Shown: piece after piece, positions 9,004 to 18,801 of the stretch | Numbering within the stretch: position 1 is the stretch's first letter | Layout of the letters: each line of letters starts with the position of its first letter | Assembly: GCA_026260175.1 (NCBI GenBank) | Contig: JAKCWW010001905.1 | Location: forward strand, 26,986-48,546 | Reading direction: 5' to 3' | Source of the DNA: Reticulitermes lucifugus | Lineage: Eukaryota; Arthropoda; Insecta; Blattodea; Rhinotermitidae | DNA: 21,561 nucleotides | Program-made: the position numbers and the translations under genes | The notes under the pieces: model-generated | What the model was told of the DNA's origin: nothing | What the model saw: only the letters and a program-made list of their open reading frames with translations | The model's database searches: none

Positions 9004-9042
9004 TACCGACGTTTCGGGACAACCTATCGGTCCCATCTTCAA
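9004..9042 (-). repeat. Hammerhead-like remnant inside the transposon
   Basis: Minus strand: TTGAAGA (first core base changed), T, stem II GGGAC with GTCCC (five perfect pairs), GAAAC, GTCG loop, GTA. No stem I pairing is seen. The GTCCCGAAACGTCGGTA block is identical to that at 9924-9940, so both are copies of one subfamily. Confidence 0.45.
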
Positions 9043-9100
9043 GTGTCAAGAAGTCCCTGAGATCTGTCTGTTTCATTGATAAAGCTTTTTCTGGTAAAAA

Positions 9101-9132
9101 GCAAAACGTCCGGTCTTAAGACTACTTTCAAG
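9101..9132 (-). repeat. Very decayed hammerhead-like remnant
   Basis: Minus strand: CTTGAAAGTA followed by the perfect palindrome GTCTTAAGAC, then CGGACG where CGAAACG would be expected. Same orientation as, and 60 bp from, the remnant at 9004-9042. Confidence 0.3.
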
Positions 9133-9189
9133 TGCTGGATTACCAGAATTTCTGGATTATTGGATGCAGGATTAAAGGGATTTTGATGT

Positions 9190-9690
9190 ACTAAAATTTA
9201 TTATCCTGAATTGTCAGTAACAAAGCTCTGAAATATTTGCAACTTTTTCGTTCCAGTGATTTTTTCTATAATGTAAAATAAGAACATGGCTCCACACAAA
9301 ATTCCTCTTTACCTATGAGTGTGATGGCAATAACTACTGCATCTAAGAAGCTAGGCATTAGGCATTTGAGATTTGGTGTGGAGACGAACCATAAATGTAT
9401 CTACACAATATGTATGAAATATTGTGATCTTTGCTCTTCTGGGTTGCTCTGCTGCATAGGTTGTTTTGTTACTGATGTCCTGTGACAGTGTATCAGTCCC
9501 ATGTCTAAGGAGAATGGCAAAAAAACAGGTGGATTGGTGATTGGCTCACAGGATATGTTGTGGGGTGGATGGGTCAATCATGGAGCAGTAACAGAATGTG
9601 CAAAGTAAACTTGGACAGTATCAGGAAGGAGGCAGGTTAAGGACTGATCACTACCAGATACCTATAGGAGAGTGGCCATTTAACAAGGGT
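9190..9690. other. No recognisable gene
   Basis: The more GC-rich part from about 9460 runs into the element ending near 9945 and may belong to it. No domain was recognised. Confidence 0.3.
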
Positions 9691-9691
9691 T

Positions 9692-9964
9692 GTGCAGGGA
9701 AGCGGAAAAATGATAGGAGGTGACAGGATCTGGATAGTTGGGGCCCTGAGTAAGGAAGGCCAGGGTATCAGCCAGTGGGCACTTCAAGCAGCTAATGGGG
9801 CAAGGCAGAAGGAAAAGGAAAGACTAAAAAAGTGGGAGGCAGAAAAAAGGAAAAATATGACAAAGGGCAAAAAGGAAAAATCCTTGGACATCATTACCCC
9901 TGAATATGGGACTCATATATGCTGTCCCGAAACGTCGGTAGCAAACCACCTATGCACTGAGTGA
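9692..9964 (+). mobile_element. Decayed retroelement end with hammerhead-like terminus
   Basis: An open frame of 90 codons has a lysine/glutamate-rich middle (near residues 35-65) and runs through the terminal motif. That motif reads CTGAATA (9900-9906, one core base changed), T, stem II GGGAC with GTCCC (9908-9912 with 9924-9928), GAAA (9929-9932), loop GTCG, GTA (9938-9940). Stem I does not pair. The frame is probably a remnant of element coding sequence, but I cannot assign a domain. The block 9924-9940 is identical to the minus-strand copy at 9004-9020. Confidence 0.4.
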
Positions 9965-11405
9965 GAAATTATTTTCTTGTATTTAATTAAATATTGACTG
10001 CAGGGTGCACAAATTTTCCAAAAATCTAGGTGCCACCTCAACATTCTAGGTATCAGAAGGGTGCCATGAAGCAAGTTCCATACTGAGGACCCAAAAATAT
10101 AGATGCCATCATACAAAACTTTGTCATCACAGTGACCTGGCACCTGGAATTTGCGCACTCCTTATTTACTGCATCACATAAATGTTCAAATAAACACCGT
10201 ACAGATCACTGAAGCCTACGAGTACATTTTATGTCTCGTAACAATTCTTTGCACAATATCCAGTTAAAGACTAAATTTAAGTTGAGCTCTGTGTGCAGGT
10301 GTTATACCAAACCAATATGAACCAAAATTAAACACCCAGCAACATTTGGTATAGACTCCCAATAATAAATATCACTGAAAGCCACTCAAAAGTTTTGGAG
10401 ATGAAATATGCAGATGGACAGACATGCAATCTCAATTATGATCTAATTTATGCACACCATAAAATGGATTTNNGGGGGGGGGCAGAAATCCACGGGCATG
10501 AACAGAATATGAAACAGAACTTGGAGACTTCAGGTGACAGTATAACAAGAAACAAAGAGTATGTTGAATGTTGCCAAATACCTTCCCACACAAATTAATC
10601 TGTTACAATTCCCTTACCCTGTCCTGATGGCAGATGGTTTATAGGTAACTTAGGTAACAGAAAAAAAAAAGACATGAGATTTTGGCATTAAGAAAAAGTG
10701 GCAAAGATGCAAAATGGTTTGGACCCAGAGCTTTTCTGTGCCGGTGAAGCAAAGGAGTTGGACTTTCCTCACATTCAGTTGGGTTAATCAGTAACTTCAA
10801 TTCATGGAAGCACTCCAGAAAACTCATGATATAACATAACACTAACAAGAAGCTGCAAAGGATCAAACATAGCGCCAGAATACAGTTTCAGAAATTCTGA
10901 TGTATGCAGTGGGTAACTTACCAACCACTATCAATATACATGACACTGGCTCACTTTTGCACAAGAAAATACCTTACCTGATTAGTAGAGAAACACAGGG
11001 CAGCAGATCCATAAATTGGTACCGTGTCACATTCTGCAGAATGCCTGTCCACTTTGGAGACAGTTGTAACATTTGCCTTGCTGAAGCAATGCATGCTGCT
11101 GCCACTAGTGATGGCTTTACTGGAATCAGACACACCTCTGGAATGTTTAAAAACAAGTACAGTATTAGACATCCTCTAACAACAGCAAACTGGACACATA
11201 TTTTCGAAATGCATTCTTTGTTACCGCACACATACATCACTTGGCACAATGTTAATTTACAGTAGACACAAATATGTTGTTGCAAAGCAAATCTTGCTGT
11301 AGATAACATACAGTCAGAAATTATTTTCCCTTGCATCTGCCCCCCCCCCCAATTATGTGTCGTTTTTATGCACCATGCAGACACAACACATACTTATTAC
11401 AGAAC
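9965..11405. other. No recognisable gene
   Basis: The largest frames, 10900-11265 (+) and the antisense 10974-11384 (-), overlap each other and have no recognisable domain. An 11-base C run lies at 11340-11350. CDS status cannot be supported. Confidence 0.4.
10472..10482. other. Two ambiguous bases before a G9 run
   Basis: Positions 10472-10473 are N, followed by nine G. This is most likely an unresolved homopolymer or consensus problem, and any frame crossing it (such as 10395-10598) is unreliable. Confidence 0.9.
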
Positions 11406-11584
11406 ATATTATTTCATTTAATATTGTTTTCACCGTGCATCTCGTATATATCAAAAACCAAGACCAACTAGATGCATTGTAGATTAGACTTGCTTGTTGG
11501 GCATTGATGTATTTAATATTGTTTTCACCGTGCATCTCGTATATATCGTATAAGTTGGTCTTGGTTTTTGATATATTATTTCAT
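11406..11584. repeat. Compound direct and inverted repeat
   Basis: Seen: a perfect 37-bp direct repeat (11416-11452 and 11511-11547) and a perfect 24-bp inverted repeat (11446-11469 with 11553-11576, sequence ATATATCAAAAACCAAGACC...). A 12-bp direct repeat ATATTATTTCAT flanks the whole at 11406-11417 and 11573-11584. The three repeats interlock. Perfect identity means a recent event. A template-switch during replication, or a small foldback insertion with a 12-bp duplication, would both fit. Confidence 0.8.
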
Positions 11585-11589
11585 ATCAA

Positions 11590-12108
11590 AGAAAACTTAC
11601 CATCATTGGTTACAATTTTTTTCACCCTGCATTCCAATCTTGGAGCAAGAGTTCTGCTTTAGAAGCTAACAGACCCATATTTTTGTCTGATAGTAACCAA
11701 ATTTGGCCTTTCTTAACAGACTGTAAGGAAAGTCTCCAATATCCAATTTCACGAAAATCTGTCCAGTGGGAACTGTGCTGATAGAGGCGGACAGACATGA
11801 TGAAGCTTATACGTGCTATTTGCAAGTGTGCAAATGTGCCTAAAAACAGATAATCTGAACCCTTAGGTTATGCAGACACAGTGTTAAGCCTGAAGTACCA
11901 CTGATTTCACATTATTCTATGTGGACTTTTAATTCAATGTCTTTTGTAACATGCCAGTAAATATATTCCTACAGGATAGGAAAAATATGCAATTAAGAAT
12001 TTACATTTTTACCACTTATATTGTTTCAGTTCAAAGATAACAATGAGATTGTTCAAGACCAATGAAACAACACATTAAAAAAAACTGAAAGTGTTTTAAT
12101 GCTTGTTA
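11590..12108. other. Upstream region of the mannosidase gene
   Basis: No TATA box or initiator could be chosen with confidence. An acceptor-like TTATATTGTTTCAG lies at 12016-12029. The transcription start may lie here or upstream beyond a 5' UTR intron. Confidence 0.3.
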
Positions 12109-12118
12109 CAGTGTAATC
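12098..12118 (+). promoter_or_regulatory. Possible 3' splice site just ahead of the start codon
   Basis: TAATGCTTGTTACAG, with AG at 12110-12111, ends seven bases before the ATG. It resembles an intron acceptor with a short pyrimidine-biased stretch. If used, the gene has a non-coding first exon upstream and the coding sequence is one exon. The base at -3 of the ATG is A, a favourable start context. Confidence 0.35.
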
Positions 12119-14815
12119 ATGATCAGAACCACAGTGCTGATTGCTTCACTCTTCAGCATCTCCACATACGGTGAAGCAGCCAAAATGTACCTTGATTCTT
12201 CCTCATTGGATGGAGGATGGAGAGTCAGAAATGCAAATGGAAGTATTGACATAGAAGCTGTAGTTCCTGGTGGCATCTACACAGACTTGAGGGAAGCACA
12301 TATTCTGACGGAAGACATCTACTATCGTTTCAATGACATTAACTATCGATGGGTCAGCAAAGAAAATTGGACTTACAGCCTAAAATTTGAGGTTGAAGAC
12401 AAGTTTATAGAGAAGCAGGAAATCTTCCTGGTTTTTCATGGTGTTGATACTGTTGCATCAATCTACCTCAATGATGAGTATATTGGCAACACTGATAATA
12501 TGTTTGTTCGGTATTCATTTCCTGTCAAGTCAATCGTCAGACGTGGAGAGAACACTCTTGAGGTGCGATTTGAATCATCAATAACTGCAGCTGAGAGGCA
12601 ATATCAGCAACAAGCCTTGAAGTACCCAGTGCCCCCTGCATGTGTTCCAGATGAATACCGTGGCGAATGTCATGCAAACCACCTCCGTAAGATGCAGGCA
12701 TCATTTTCATGGGATTGGGGGCCTGCTTTCCCTTCTGCTGGCATATGGAAGAATGTGGAACTAGAAGCATTTGACGTTGCAGTGCTCCGAGAAGTGACAA
12801 CAAGTGCAACACTAACCAACAGCAGTTGGCTCTTACAAATACAAATATTTCTTGAGACTGGAGAGCAGATTCTTACTGTGTCTGGCATATTTGATGCCAG
12901 GCTGGATATAGATGTGGATCCTGTAACTGAGACGGCAGAACTCTTACCAGAAAAACCTGGGCAATTTAACAAAACTCTGACCATGGAGATTCCACAAGAT
13001 AAGGTTGAAATGTGGTGGCCAAATGGATTTGGTTCGCAGAAGCTTTATAATTTATCAGTTACAGTCCGAGATGATACTCAAACTGTGATAGGACAGGTGT
13101 CCTTAAGAATTGGTTTCAGGACTATTGAACTGGTTCAGGAGCCAATTTCAGAAGAAGAAGTACGAGGACTCACATTTTATGTTAAAGTAAATAATGTACC
13201 AATATTTTCAAAGGGTTCTAACTGGATTCCTTCCCACATTCTACCAGAAAAATCAGCAGAACCAGATGTAATTAATGATCTTCTATCATCAGCCAAGGCA
13301 GCTCATATGAATATGCTACGTGTGTGGGGAGGAGGACTGTACGAGTCAGATCTCTTCTACAGATTGGCAGATGAGTTGGGAATCCTAATCTGGCAAGACT
13401 TCATGTTTGCTTGCAGCATGTACCCGACCAATCCTGAATTCCTTGAGTCTGTTACAAAAGAAGTGACGCAGCAAGTCCGTCGTCTTCACCATCACCCAAG
13501 TGTTGTCATATGGGCAGGTAACAATGAGAATGAAGCTGCTCTTAGAGGCAACTGGTATGGCACAAGTAGTGATTTTCCCCTCTACAAATCCGATTATATC
13601 AAACTGTATGTAGACACAATTCGACCTGTGGTGCTGGCTGAAGATACTACTCGTCCATACATTGTGTCCAGTCCAACAAATGGAATTCAGTCCGAGTCGG
13701 AAGGCTACATAGCTGAAGACCCATACAGCCCTCTATATGGAGATTTGCATTACTACAACTACTTGGCTGATGCCTGGAATCCTAACACTTATCCAAATAC
13801 TCGTTTTTCATCAGAGTATGGCATCCAGTCATTTCCATCATTAAAAACTCTATCATTAGTTTCCATTCCTTCTGACATGAGTATGCAGTCTGAATTCATT
13901 GATCACCGCCAACATCATCCTGGCGGAAATTACGAAATCAGATATGAGATAGAACAGCACATGCAACTTCAAGAATACGAAACTCCAGAAGAAGAATTCC
14001 CAACCTTTATTTATTTTGCTCAGATAAACCAAGCTATGTCCATCAAGACAGCAACAGAGTTCTACCGCCGAGGACGAGGCCTACTTACATCAGACGGCCA
14101 AGGGGTGACCATGGGTGCTTTGTACTGGCAACTGAATGATATCTGGCAGGGAGCATCTTGGGCTTCCCTAGAATTTGGGGGAAAGTGGAAGATGCTGCAC
14201 TACTTTGCACGCAATTTCTTCGCACCAGCTCTTGTATCACCTTCTGTAACAGCTGCCGGAGAGCTCGAAGTTCACCTTATATCAGACTACTTAGACAACA
14301 AGGAAACACTGCTTAACGTATCAGTGTACAAATGGGACAGTCTTACGCCTATAAGTCAGACATCAAACACCTACACATTACGAGCAGCATCAGTCCAAAA
14401 AGTTTTCAGTAACAACCTGCTGGACTATCTACGTGATGCTGGATGTGGACAGGACGCTGCGAAAAACTGCTTTTTATATTTTTCACTAACTACAGAAAAT
14501 GGAAATATCACCAGTCCAGATAATTTCCTGTTCCCAGGGCCTCTCAAGGAACTGACTGATTTTAAAGCTGCAAATATTACTGTAACATCTGTTATACCTG
14601 GAATGGGTGCAAACACTTTTGAGATTGAGATTTCAACAGATAGAGTCGCACTCTTTGTATGGCTGGAAGCAAATGATATTGCTGGAGAGTTTTCAGACAA
14701 TGGTTTCTTGCTGGTTACTCCAACTAGGAAGATTGAATTCACTGCAAAAACAGATGTGACAAGCGATAAGCTGAAGGGCGCCCTCACTGTAGTTTCTCTG
14801 GGTGATTCCTACTGA
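12119..14815 (+). CDS. MANBA: Beta-mannosidase, glycoside hydrolase family 2 (MANBA-like)
   Basis: Cleaves terminal beta-D-mannose from the non-reducing end of oligosaccharides such as Man-beta-1,4-GlcNAc left by N-glycan breakdown, normally in the lysosome. In a wood- or detritus-feeding insect it could also act on dietary mannan (inference). The 898-residue frame is full length; animal orthologues are about 880 residues. Residues 1-20 form a signal peptide. A GH2 sugar-binding domain follows, containing SFSWDWGP at 195-202, then an immunoglobulin-like region, and a TIM barrel with RVWGGGLYESD from 401, WQDFMF at 425-430 and WAGNNENE from 465. The expected acid/base is E470 and the nucleophile E566 (FSSEYG). 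YWQLNDIWQGASW starts at 669, followed by C-terminal beta domains. Several NxS/T sites suit a secreted or lysosomal glycoprotein. Odd: the whole coding region lacks introns, whereas vertebrate orthologues have many. A decayed copy lies downstream. Confidence 0.95.
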   Translation: MIRTTVLIASLFSISTYGEAAKMYLDSSSLDGGWRVRNANGSIDIEAVVPGGIYTDLREAHILTEDIYYRFNDINYRWVSKENWTYSLKFEVEDKFIEKQEIFLVFHGVDTVASIYLNDEYIGNTDNMFVRYSFPVKSIVRRGENTLEVRFESSITAAERQYQQQALKYPVPPACVPDEYRGECHANHLRKMQASFSWDWGPAFPSAGIWKNVELEAFDVAVLREVTTSATLTNSSWLLQIQIFLETGEQILTVSGIFDARLDIDVDPVTETAELLPEKPGQFNKTLTMEIPQDKVEMWWPNGFGSQKLYNLSVTVRDDTQTVIGQVSLRIGFRTIELVQEPISEEEVRGLTFYVKVNNVPIFSKGSNWIPSHILPEKSAEPDVINDLLSSAKAAHMNMLRVWGGGLYESDLFYRLADELGILIWQDFMFACSMYPTNPEFLESVTKEVTQQVRRLHHHPSVVIWAGNNENEAALRGNWYGTSSDFPLYKSDYIKLYVDTIRPVVLAEDTTRPYIVSSPTNGIQSESEGYIAEDPYSPLYGDLHYYNYLADAWNPNTYPNTRFSSEYGIQSFPSLKTLSLVSIPSDMSMQSEFIDHRQHHPGGNYEIRYEIEQHMQLQEYETPEEEFPTFIYFAQINQAMSIKTATEFYRRGRGLLTSDGQGVTMGALYWQLNDIWQGASWASLEFGGKWKMLHYFARNFFAPALVSPSVTAAGELEVHLISDYLDNKETLLNVSVYKWDSLTPISQTSNTYTLRAASVQKVFSNNLLDYLRDAGCGQDAAKNCFLYFSLTTENGNITSPDNFLFPGPLKELTDFKAANITVTSVIPGMGANTFEIEISTDRVALFVWLEANDIAGEFSDNGFLLVTPTRKIEFTAKTDVTSDKLKGALTVVSLGDSY

Positions 14816-14987
14816 ATGGCAAATAGTCATATGCATTTGAATTCTGGTTCATTAAGTCATATTAATTTCCTGAAAAATATTCATAACCAGATTAAGTTGA
14901 GCATTCTTGAATATAGTTACAAAGTTTAGAAATGTTAAACAAATTTCCTGTGTCCAGGTTTATGATAAATGATTCTTAAAGGCAAAA

Positions 14988-15087
14988 AATAAAACAGATT
15001 GTAATTTAAATATGAAGTAATAACCTTAAACTTTGACACACAATCTCAAAAAGCAGTCCCATAATACTGAAAGTTATGTAAAATAAA
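14988..15087 (+). terminator. Candidate polyadenylation signals of the mannosidase gene
   Basis: AATAAA occurs at 14988-14993, 173 bases after the stop codon, and again at 15082-15087. Either could end the transcript with a short 3' UTR. There is no long genomic A tract after either, so a classic retrocopy poly(A) tail is not visible. Confidence 0.45.
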
Positions 15088-16355
15088 AATTTGAGCATTT
15101 AGGTTTTCACAGTGGTGTAGCTGAGTTTCATTTCTTCAGAGATATGGTGCTGCATCAATGGACAATCGATTCCTGACATCTGACATTTCAAGACATTGGA
15201 TTGAGACATCAGAAAAAAATGGGAAACTCGAAATGCAACCCATTATCACGATGAACAGTGATGACCACGAGGAGGAAACTACAACTTAACATGGGCTGTC
15301 CACAATATTACAGCTGTTGTGTTTTCTGCATTTTCAAAATCTAAGCTTCAGCAGAAGTGAAAGTTGTGATACAACATAATGTAATCTGTAATCAGATTCC
15401 ATCATGAACTGAACCTAGGATTTGATTCTCTGAATGGGAATCCATTTCTTTCCCTTAGACCAGATGCCCTCATGACATACATAAAACTGAATGCAGAACA
15501 TGACAGTCATGTCACAAACAGCTTCAGGCAGGAGCAAATCAATATGAATATACTGAAACATTCAACTGTTACTAAAAAAAACACATAGTACTCACATACA
15601 CATAAACGAGTATTGTGCAAACTGTTTGATGGGGCTATGTTCTGTATATTGTTAATAATGCATTATACCTCTAAGCTCAATAAATGGAAGTAATTATGAA
15701 ATATAATTATCAAGTTATTCAACCTTTTCACACATTTATGAACATTACACTAATAGTTCTTGTGAAGCCCTTCCATGCATAGAGGAATGTATCTCATGTT
15801 ACAGAAAATATGTACTTTAGTACAGGCATATTCCTAAAATTTATTCTGTTCTGAAGATTCCTCCACCTCTTTCAGCAAACAGATCCTCACACTTCCCCAT
15901 TACACTCACAGACTATACCACATTTATGCTCTGCATTTTGGTTTTTTTATGTTAAGTGCAATGTCAATGCAACTTAATACACTAACCACTCCACAAAATC
16001 TAACTGCCACTGGTTTGGAATTGCCTTTGTATAAATATATAAGACAGCAGAAACAACCTGTATCTACTAGCCACTTAGAAAATACACACCCACACCCTTG
16101 CAGTGTGCCTAATACAATTATTTTGACAGCAGACTGGGTTCCAGAAATATATAATTTATAGATCATCCACTGGGCAGCCAGAATAGCGTAGTCAGTGTAG
16201 CGACAAGGCTATTGTTAGGTAACTGTTACAGACACTGTCTGTTCACTATTACATTCATACTGATGACCGGTTTTGGTAAATCTGCTGCCGGTTACTGTTG
16301 TGCATACAATTTTGTTTGTCAAAATATTCCAGATAAATGGTAGTCATCATCTGTG
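15088..16355. other. Intergenic, no gene; one faint tRNA-like stretch
   Basis: On the minus strand, about 15475-15395, GGCATCTGGTCTAAGG could be a decayed polymerase III A box and AGGTTCAGTTC a decayed B box, as in a tRNA-derived SINE head. This is weak. The overlapping frames at 15924-16166 (-) and 15949-16161 (+) are not supported as genes. Confidence 0.3.
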
Positions 16356-16639
16356 TTTTTACAACGTGTAGTGCACTATGTTTCTTCTGACGTTCCGGTG
16401 GAACATGCTGCCTCCATCTCCAAAGTGAGTGAAGTCATTCAAGTGTATGCTGCAGTGGTTGGATGGAAGAAAATATGTCAATTTTATAAGAATCTTTGAG
16501 GGAATACCCCAACTGACACACTTTTTTTCCACCCAATAACTTTGTAATCCACCTGAACCAATCCAGTCACCCTGATTGCAGAGGCAGTACACTCTTCTGT
16601 AACATCAAAACAAGCCAAGTGCACTACAAGGTGTAAAAA
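16356..16639. mobile_element. Foldback element with inverted ends
   Basis: TTTTTACAACGTGTAGTGCA at 16356-16375 pairs with the complement of 16618-16639 (two mismatches over 22 bases). The similarity continues inward through a GACGTTCCGG-type block and GCCTC to about 16426 and 16570. The left arm on the minus strand reads GGAGATGGAGGCAGCATGTT then CCACCGGAACGTC, a decayed hammerhead-like layout pointing outward, as in the foldback at 1346-1565. The minus-strand frame (16359-16592) with FGDGGSMFHRNV is repeat-derived in my judgement and not a host gene. Confidence 0.5.
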
Positions 16640-17365
16640 TGCAAAAGATGACTATCATTTGAACAACAACTAACGTGAAAACCTGAAAACATATGTATGT
16701 TCCACATGGTCCATCTGCAGCTGTCCCAGAATGTGAACTGTACAGCAGGATTCGCAATCCAGGATGAAATGGTTAGATAACAACCACTTTTAGAAAATCC
16801 TGGCTGACTTAAATCAGCCAATTATTCCAAAATGTCTTCTTCATTGCCTTGTGATGATTATGTTGATCACTGATTCAATCACAAAACCAATACATAAATC
16901 ACAGCCATTCACATCCTCTGCAATTTCTTCTTCTGTTGGTACTCCTAAAATATTTTCACTGTCACATTTATGGTTTGGTAGAACCCACAAACAGAAAGGT
17001 AATACTGTACACCAGACATTATATGTGACCTCACACGGCTGTCATATCACATGTAAATTGAATTGGTGTTTTATATACACTAAATAGAACTGCATAATAA
17101 ATACATAAATGAGGATAAAGAGACTGGAAAAAAAGAAGAAAAAGTGGCTAGCGATCTAAATGACACCCTCAAGTACCTTCTATTTATAAGCGACACAACT
17201 TCCACATTATGCAGAAAGTTGATTTTGGCAGTGAATGTGTTAATGCTTACTTTACTTTCTTAAATGCTACATGCATATTCCAAGTTTTTTTTTATATACT
17301 TCAATAAAACTGTTATGACAGCCATACTGCATACATAATATGCAAATTTAATTCACTTTCATTCA
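16640..17365. other. No recognisable gene
   Basis: AT-rich intergenic sequence. Short frames at 16624-16821 (-) and 16851-17087 (+) carry no domain. Confidence 0.4.
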
Positions 17366-17836
17366 TTGTGAGGGTCACTTTACCTAATAGCCTAAATCAG
17401 CAGTTATATATATATCTCAAACACCTTGATAGATTTTCATAAAACTTGACATATAACACTTGAATTATAGGGTCTATTAATATTACCATATGTGAGTTTC
17501 ATCCACTTACTTCATTTCAAAGCCACACTTGAAGGCCTAAATCTGCTTTCATGTGTATCCCTTAAAACCATTACCAGATTCTGAAGAAATATGATACATG
17601 GCACTTCGATTACAGTGAAAATTGCCTATAATGCAACCACAAGGGACAATTTTTTTTCCAGTGCAGGCAGTTACCGTTTTATACAGGTGCATGAAGTCTG
17701 AATCCTCTGGACTGTAAAGTTTTCCACTGAAGACAGGTTTCTGTTATGCCCAGGCTCCATTTAAAGACAGGTTTCACTGTATATGAGTATTACCATATGT
17801 GACTCAATCACTTTACTTACAGGCCTAAATAGATTT
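17366..17836 (+). repeat. Three diverged copies of a short repeat
   Basis: A unit resembling CATATGTGAG...CACTTTACTTACAGGCCTAAAT is seen near 17366-17403, 17484-17552 and 17789-17836. ATTACCATATGTGA is exact in the second and third. The 167-bp MITE lies between the second and third copies. Confidence 0.4.
17613..17779. mobile_element. 167-bp pogo/Tigger-type MITE
   Basis: The left end CAGTGAAAATTGCCTATAA (17613-17631) matches the reverse complement of the right end, CAGTGAAACCTGTCTTTAA. TA sits directly outside both ends (17611-17612 and 17780-17781). CAGTGAAACCTGTC-type ends with TA duplications are typical of Tigger-family elements. With no room for a transposase it is non-autonomous. An internal GACAGGTTTC echo near 17732-17741 adds a second copy of the right-end motif. 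Confidence 0.6.
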
Positions 17837-18801
17837 TTTGGCACATCTTACTAAGTATGTTCAAGCAAAATTCAATTATAAAATTAAAAAGTACGTGGAA
17901 AAGGTCAAAACAAGTAGCAAGTTGTTATATTTTAATAAAAACATATCTGTGTCAACTGAGTGACTACATTTATTTGTATACACTTGCTTTTAACAGATGT
18001 TTTGAAAATGTGCAGCTTTTAGTAATGTAATGATATTTAGAAACACAACAACACAGTAACCTTGCACTATGTTTTCTGTGACAAGAATAACAAATTAATC
18101 AATGTATGTAGACACATGCTATTTTGGCTACTAGGGCACTTCGTATTAATAAACTTGTGTCTAAGCATGTGACGAACATCACTGCTGACAGCACAAGTGA
18201 TATTAATTATCTTGCATGCAGACCTGTCATAAACATCTTTAATAACACTACAGGCTGTATTAGCTACCTATCCCTCAGAACTGTAAAACACACAATGCCA
18301 ACACAAGTTATTGTAAAACCCACATTTAGCTGTGTTTGAAAAGCAGTAGCAAAAGCAAATATTAGCCTGATTATATCCATCTGTCTGTCTGTACATAACA
18401 GCACAACTCCCACCATATGGACTTTTTTTTTAAATTTCATATCTAGAATTTATAATAAAACCTGTCAATACATCCTGATTTTTTGTTAAAATCAGACAAA
18501 AGTAATAGACACTTTACATGAAGACCTGTGTACATTTACATCACACCATTATTGCCCTCTATAAACAAGATATGCTCTGTTCTTTGTGGGGTACGAGCTG
18601 AGCCTAAAGAAAGCAGTTGATGATTAAACATAATAACCAAGCATGACTACTATATCTCCATGTTTATGAGATATCAATTATGACCAATTGTACATCTGTT
18701 GCCAAGATACAGATAAAGAAAAAAGTGCATTAAATTGGGCACTGCAGCAACCCTTGCACCTCAACCATCTCTGATCTTTTGTACAACCCTCTGCTTTATA
18801 T
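17837..18801. other. No recognisable gene
   Basis: AT-rich intergenic sequence. The frame at 18124-18339 (+) has no domain. Nothing else was recognised. Confidence 0.4.

Larger units (their letters stand above)
8641..9188 (-). mobile_element. pogo/Tigger-like DNA transposon remnant
   Basis: Seen: CAGCAAAATTCTGTTAATCC at 8641-8660 and, as reverse complement at the right end, CATCAAAATCCCTTTAATCC (9188-9169), with matching TA dinucleotides outside (8639-8640 and 9189-9190). TA target sites and CAG...CTG-type ends with TTAATCC fit the pogo/Tigger group. A minus-strand frame ending at the TAG complement at 8780-8778 reads ...NTEDNTYDPEPADERD... and could be the tail of a transposase, but no catalytic residues remain. 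Two hammerhead-like remnants lie inside (9004-9042 and 9101-9132), suggesting a later nested insertion. Confidence 0.55.

Noticed and set aside
10900..11384. Open frames of 121 and 136 codons on opposite strands
   Set aside because: They overlap each other, have no recognisable domain, and nothing distinguishes either from chance in intergenic DNA.
14425..14787. 120-codon minus-strand frame inside the mannosidase gene
   Set aside because: It is an antisense shadow of a conserved coding region.
16259..16310. CTGATGACCGG...CCGGTTAC as a hammerhead core
   Set aside because: The GAAA element is missing and the CCGG stem is short and self-complementary, so chance is enough.
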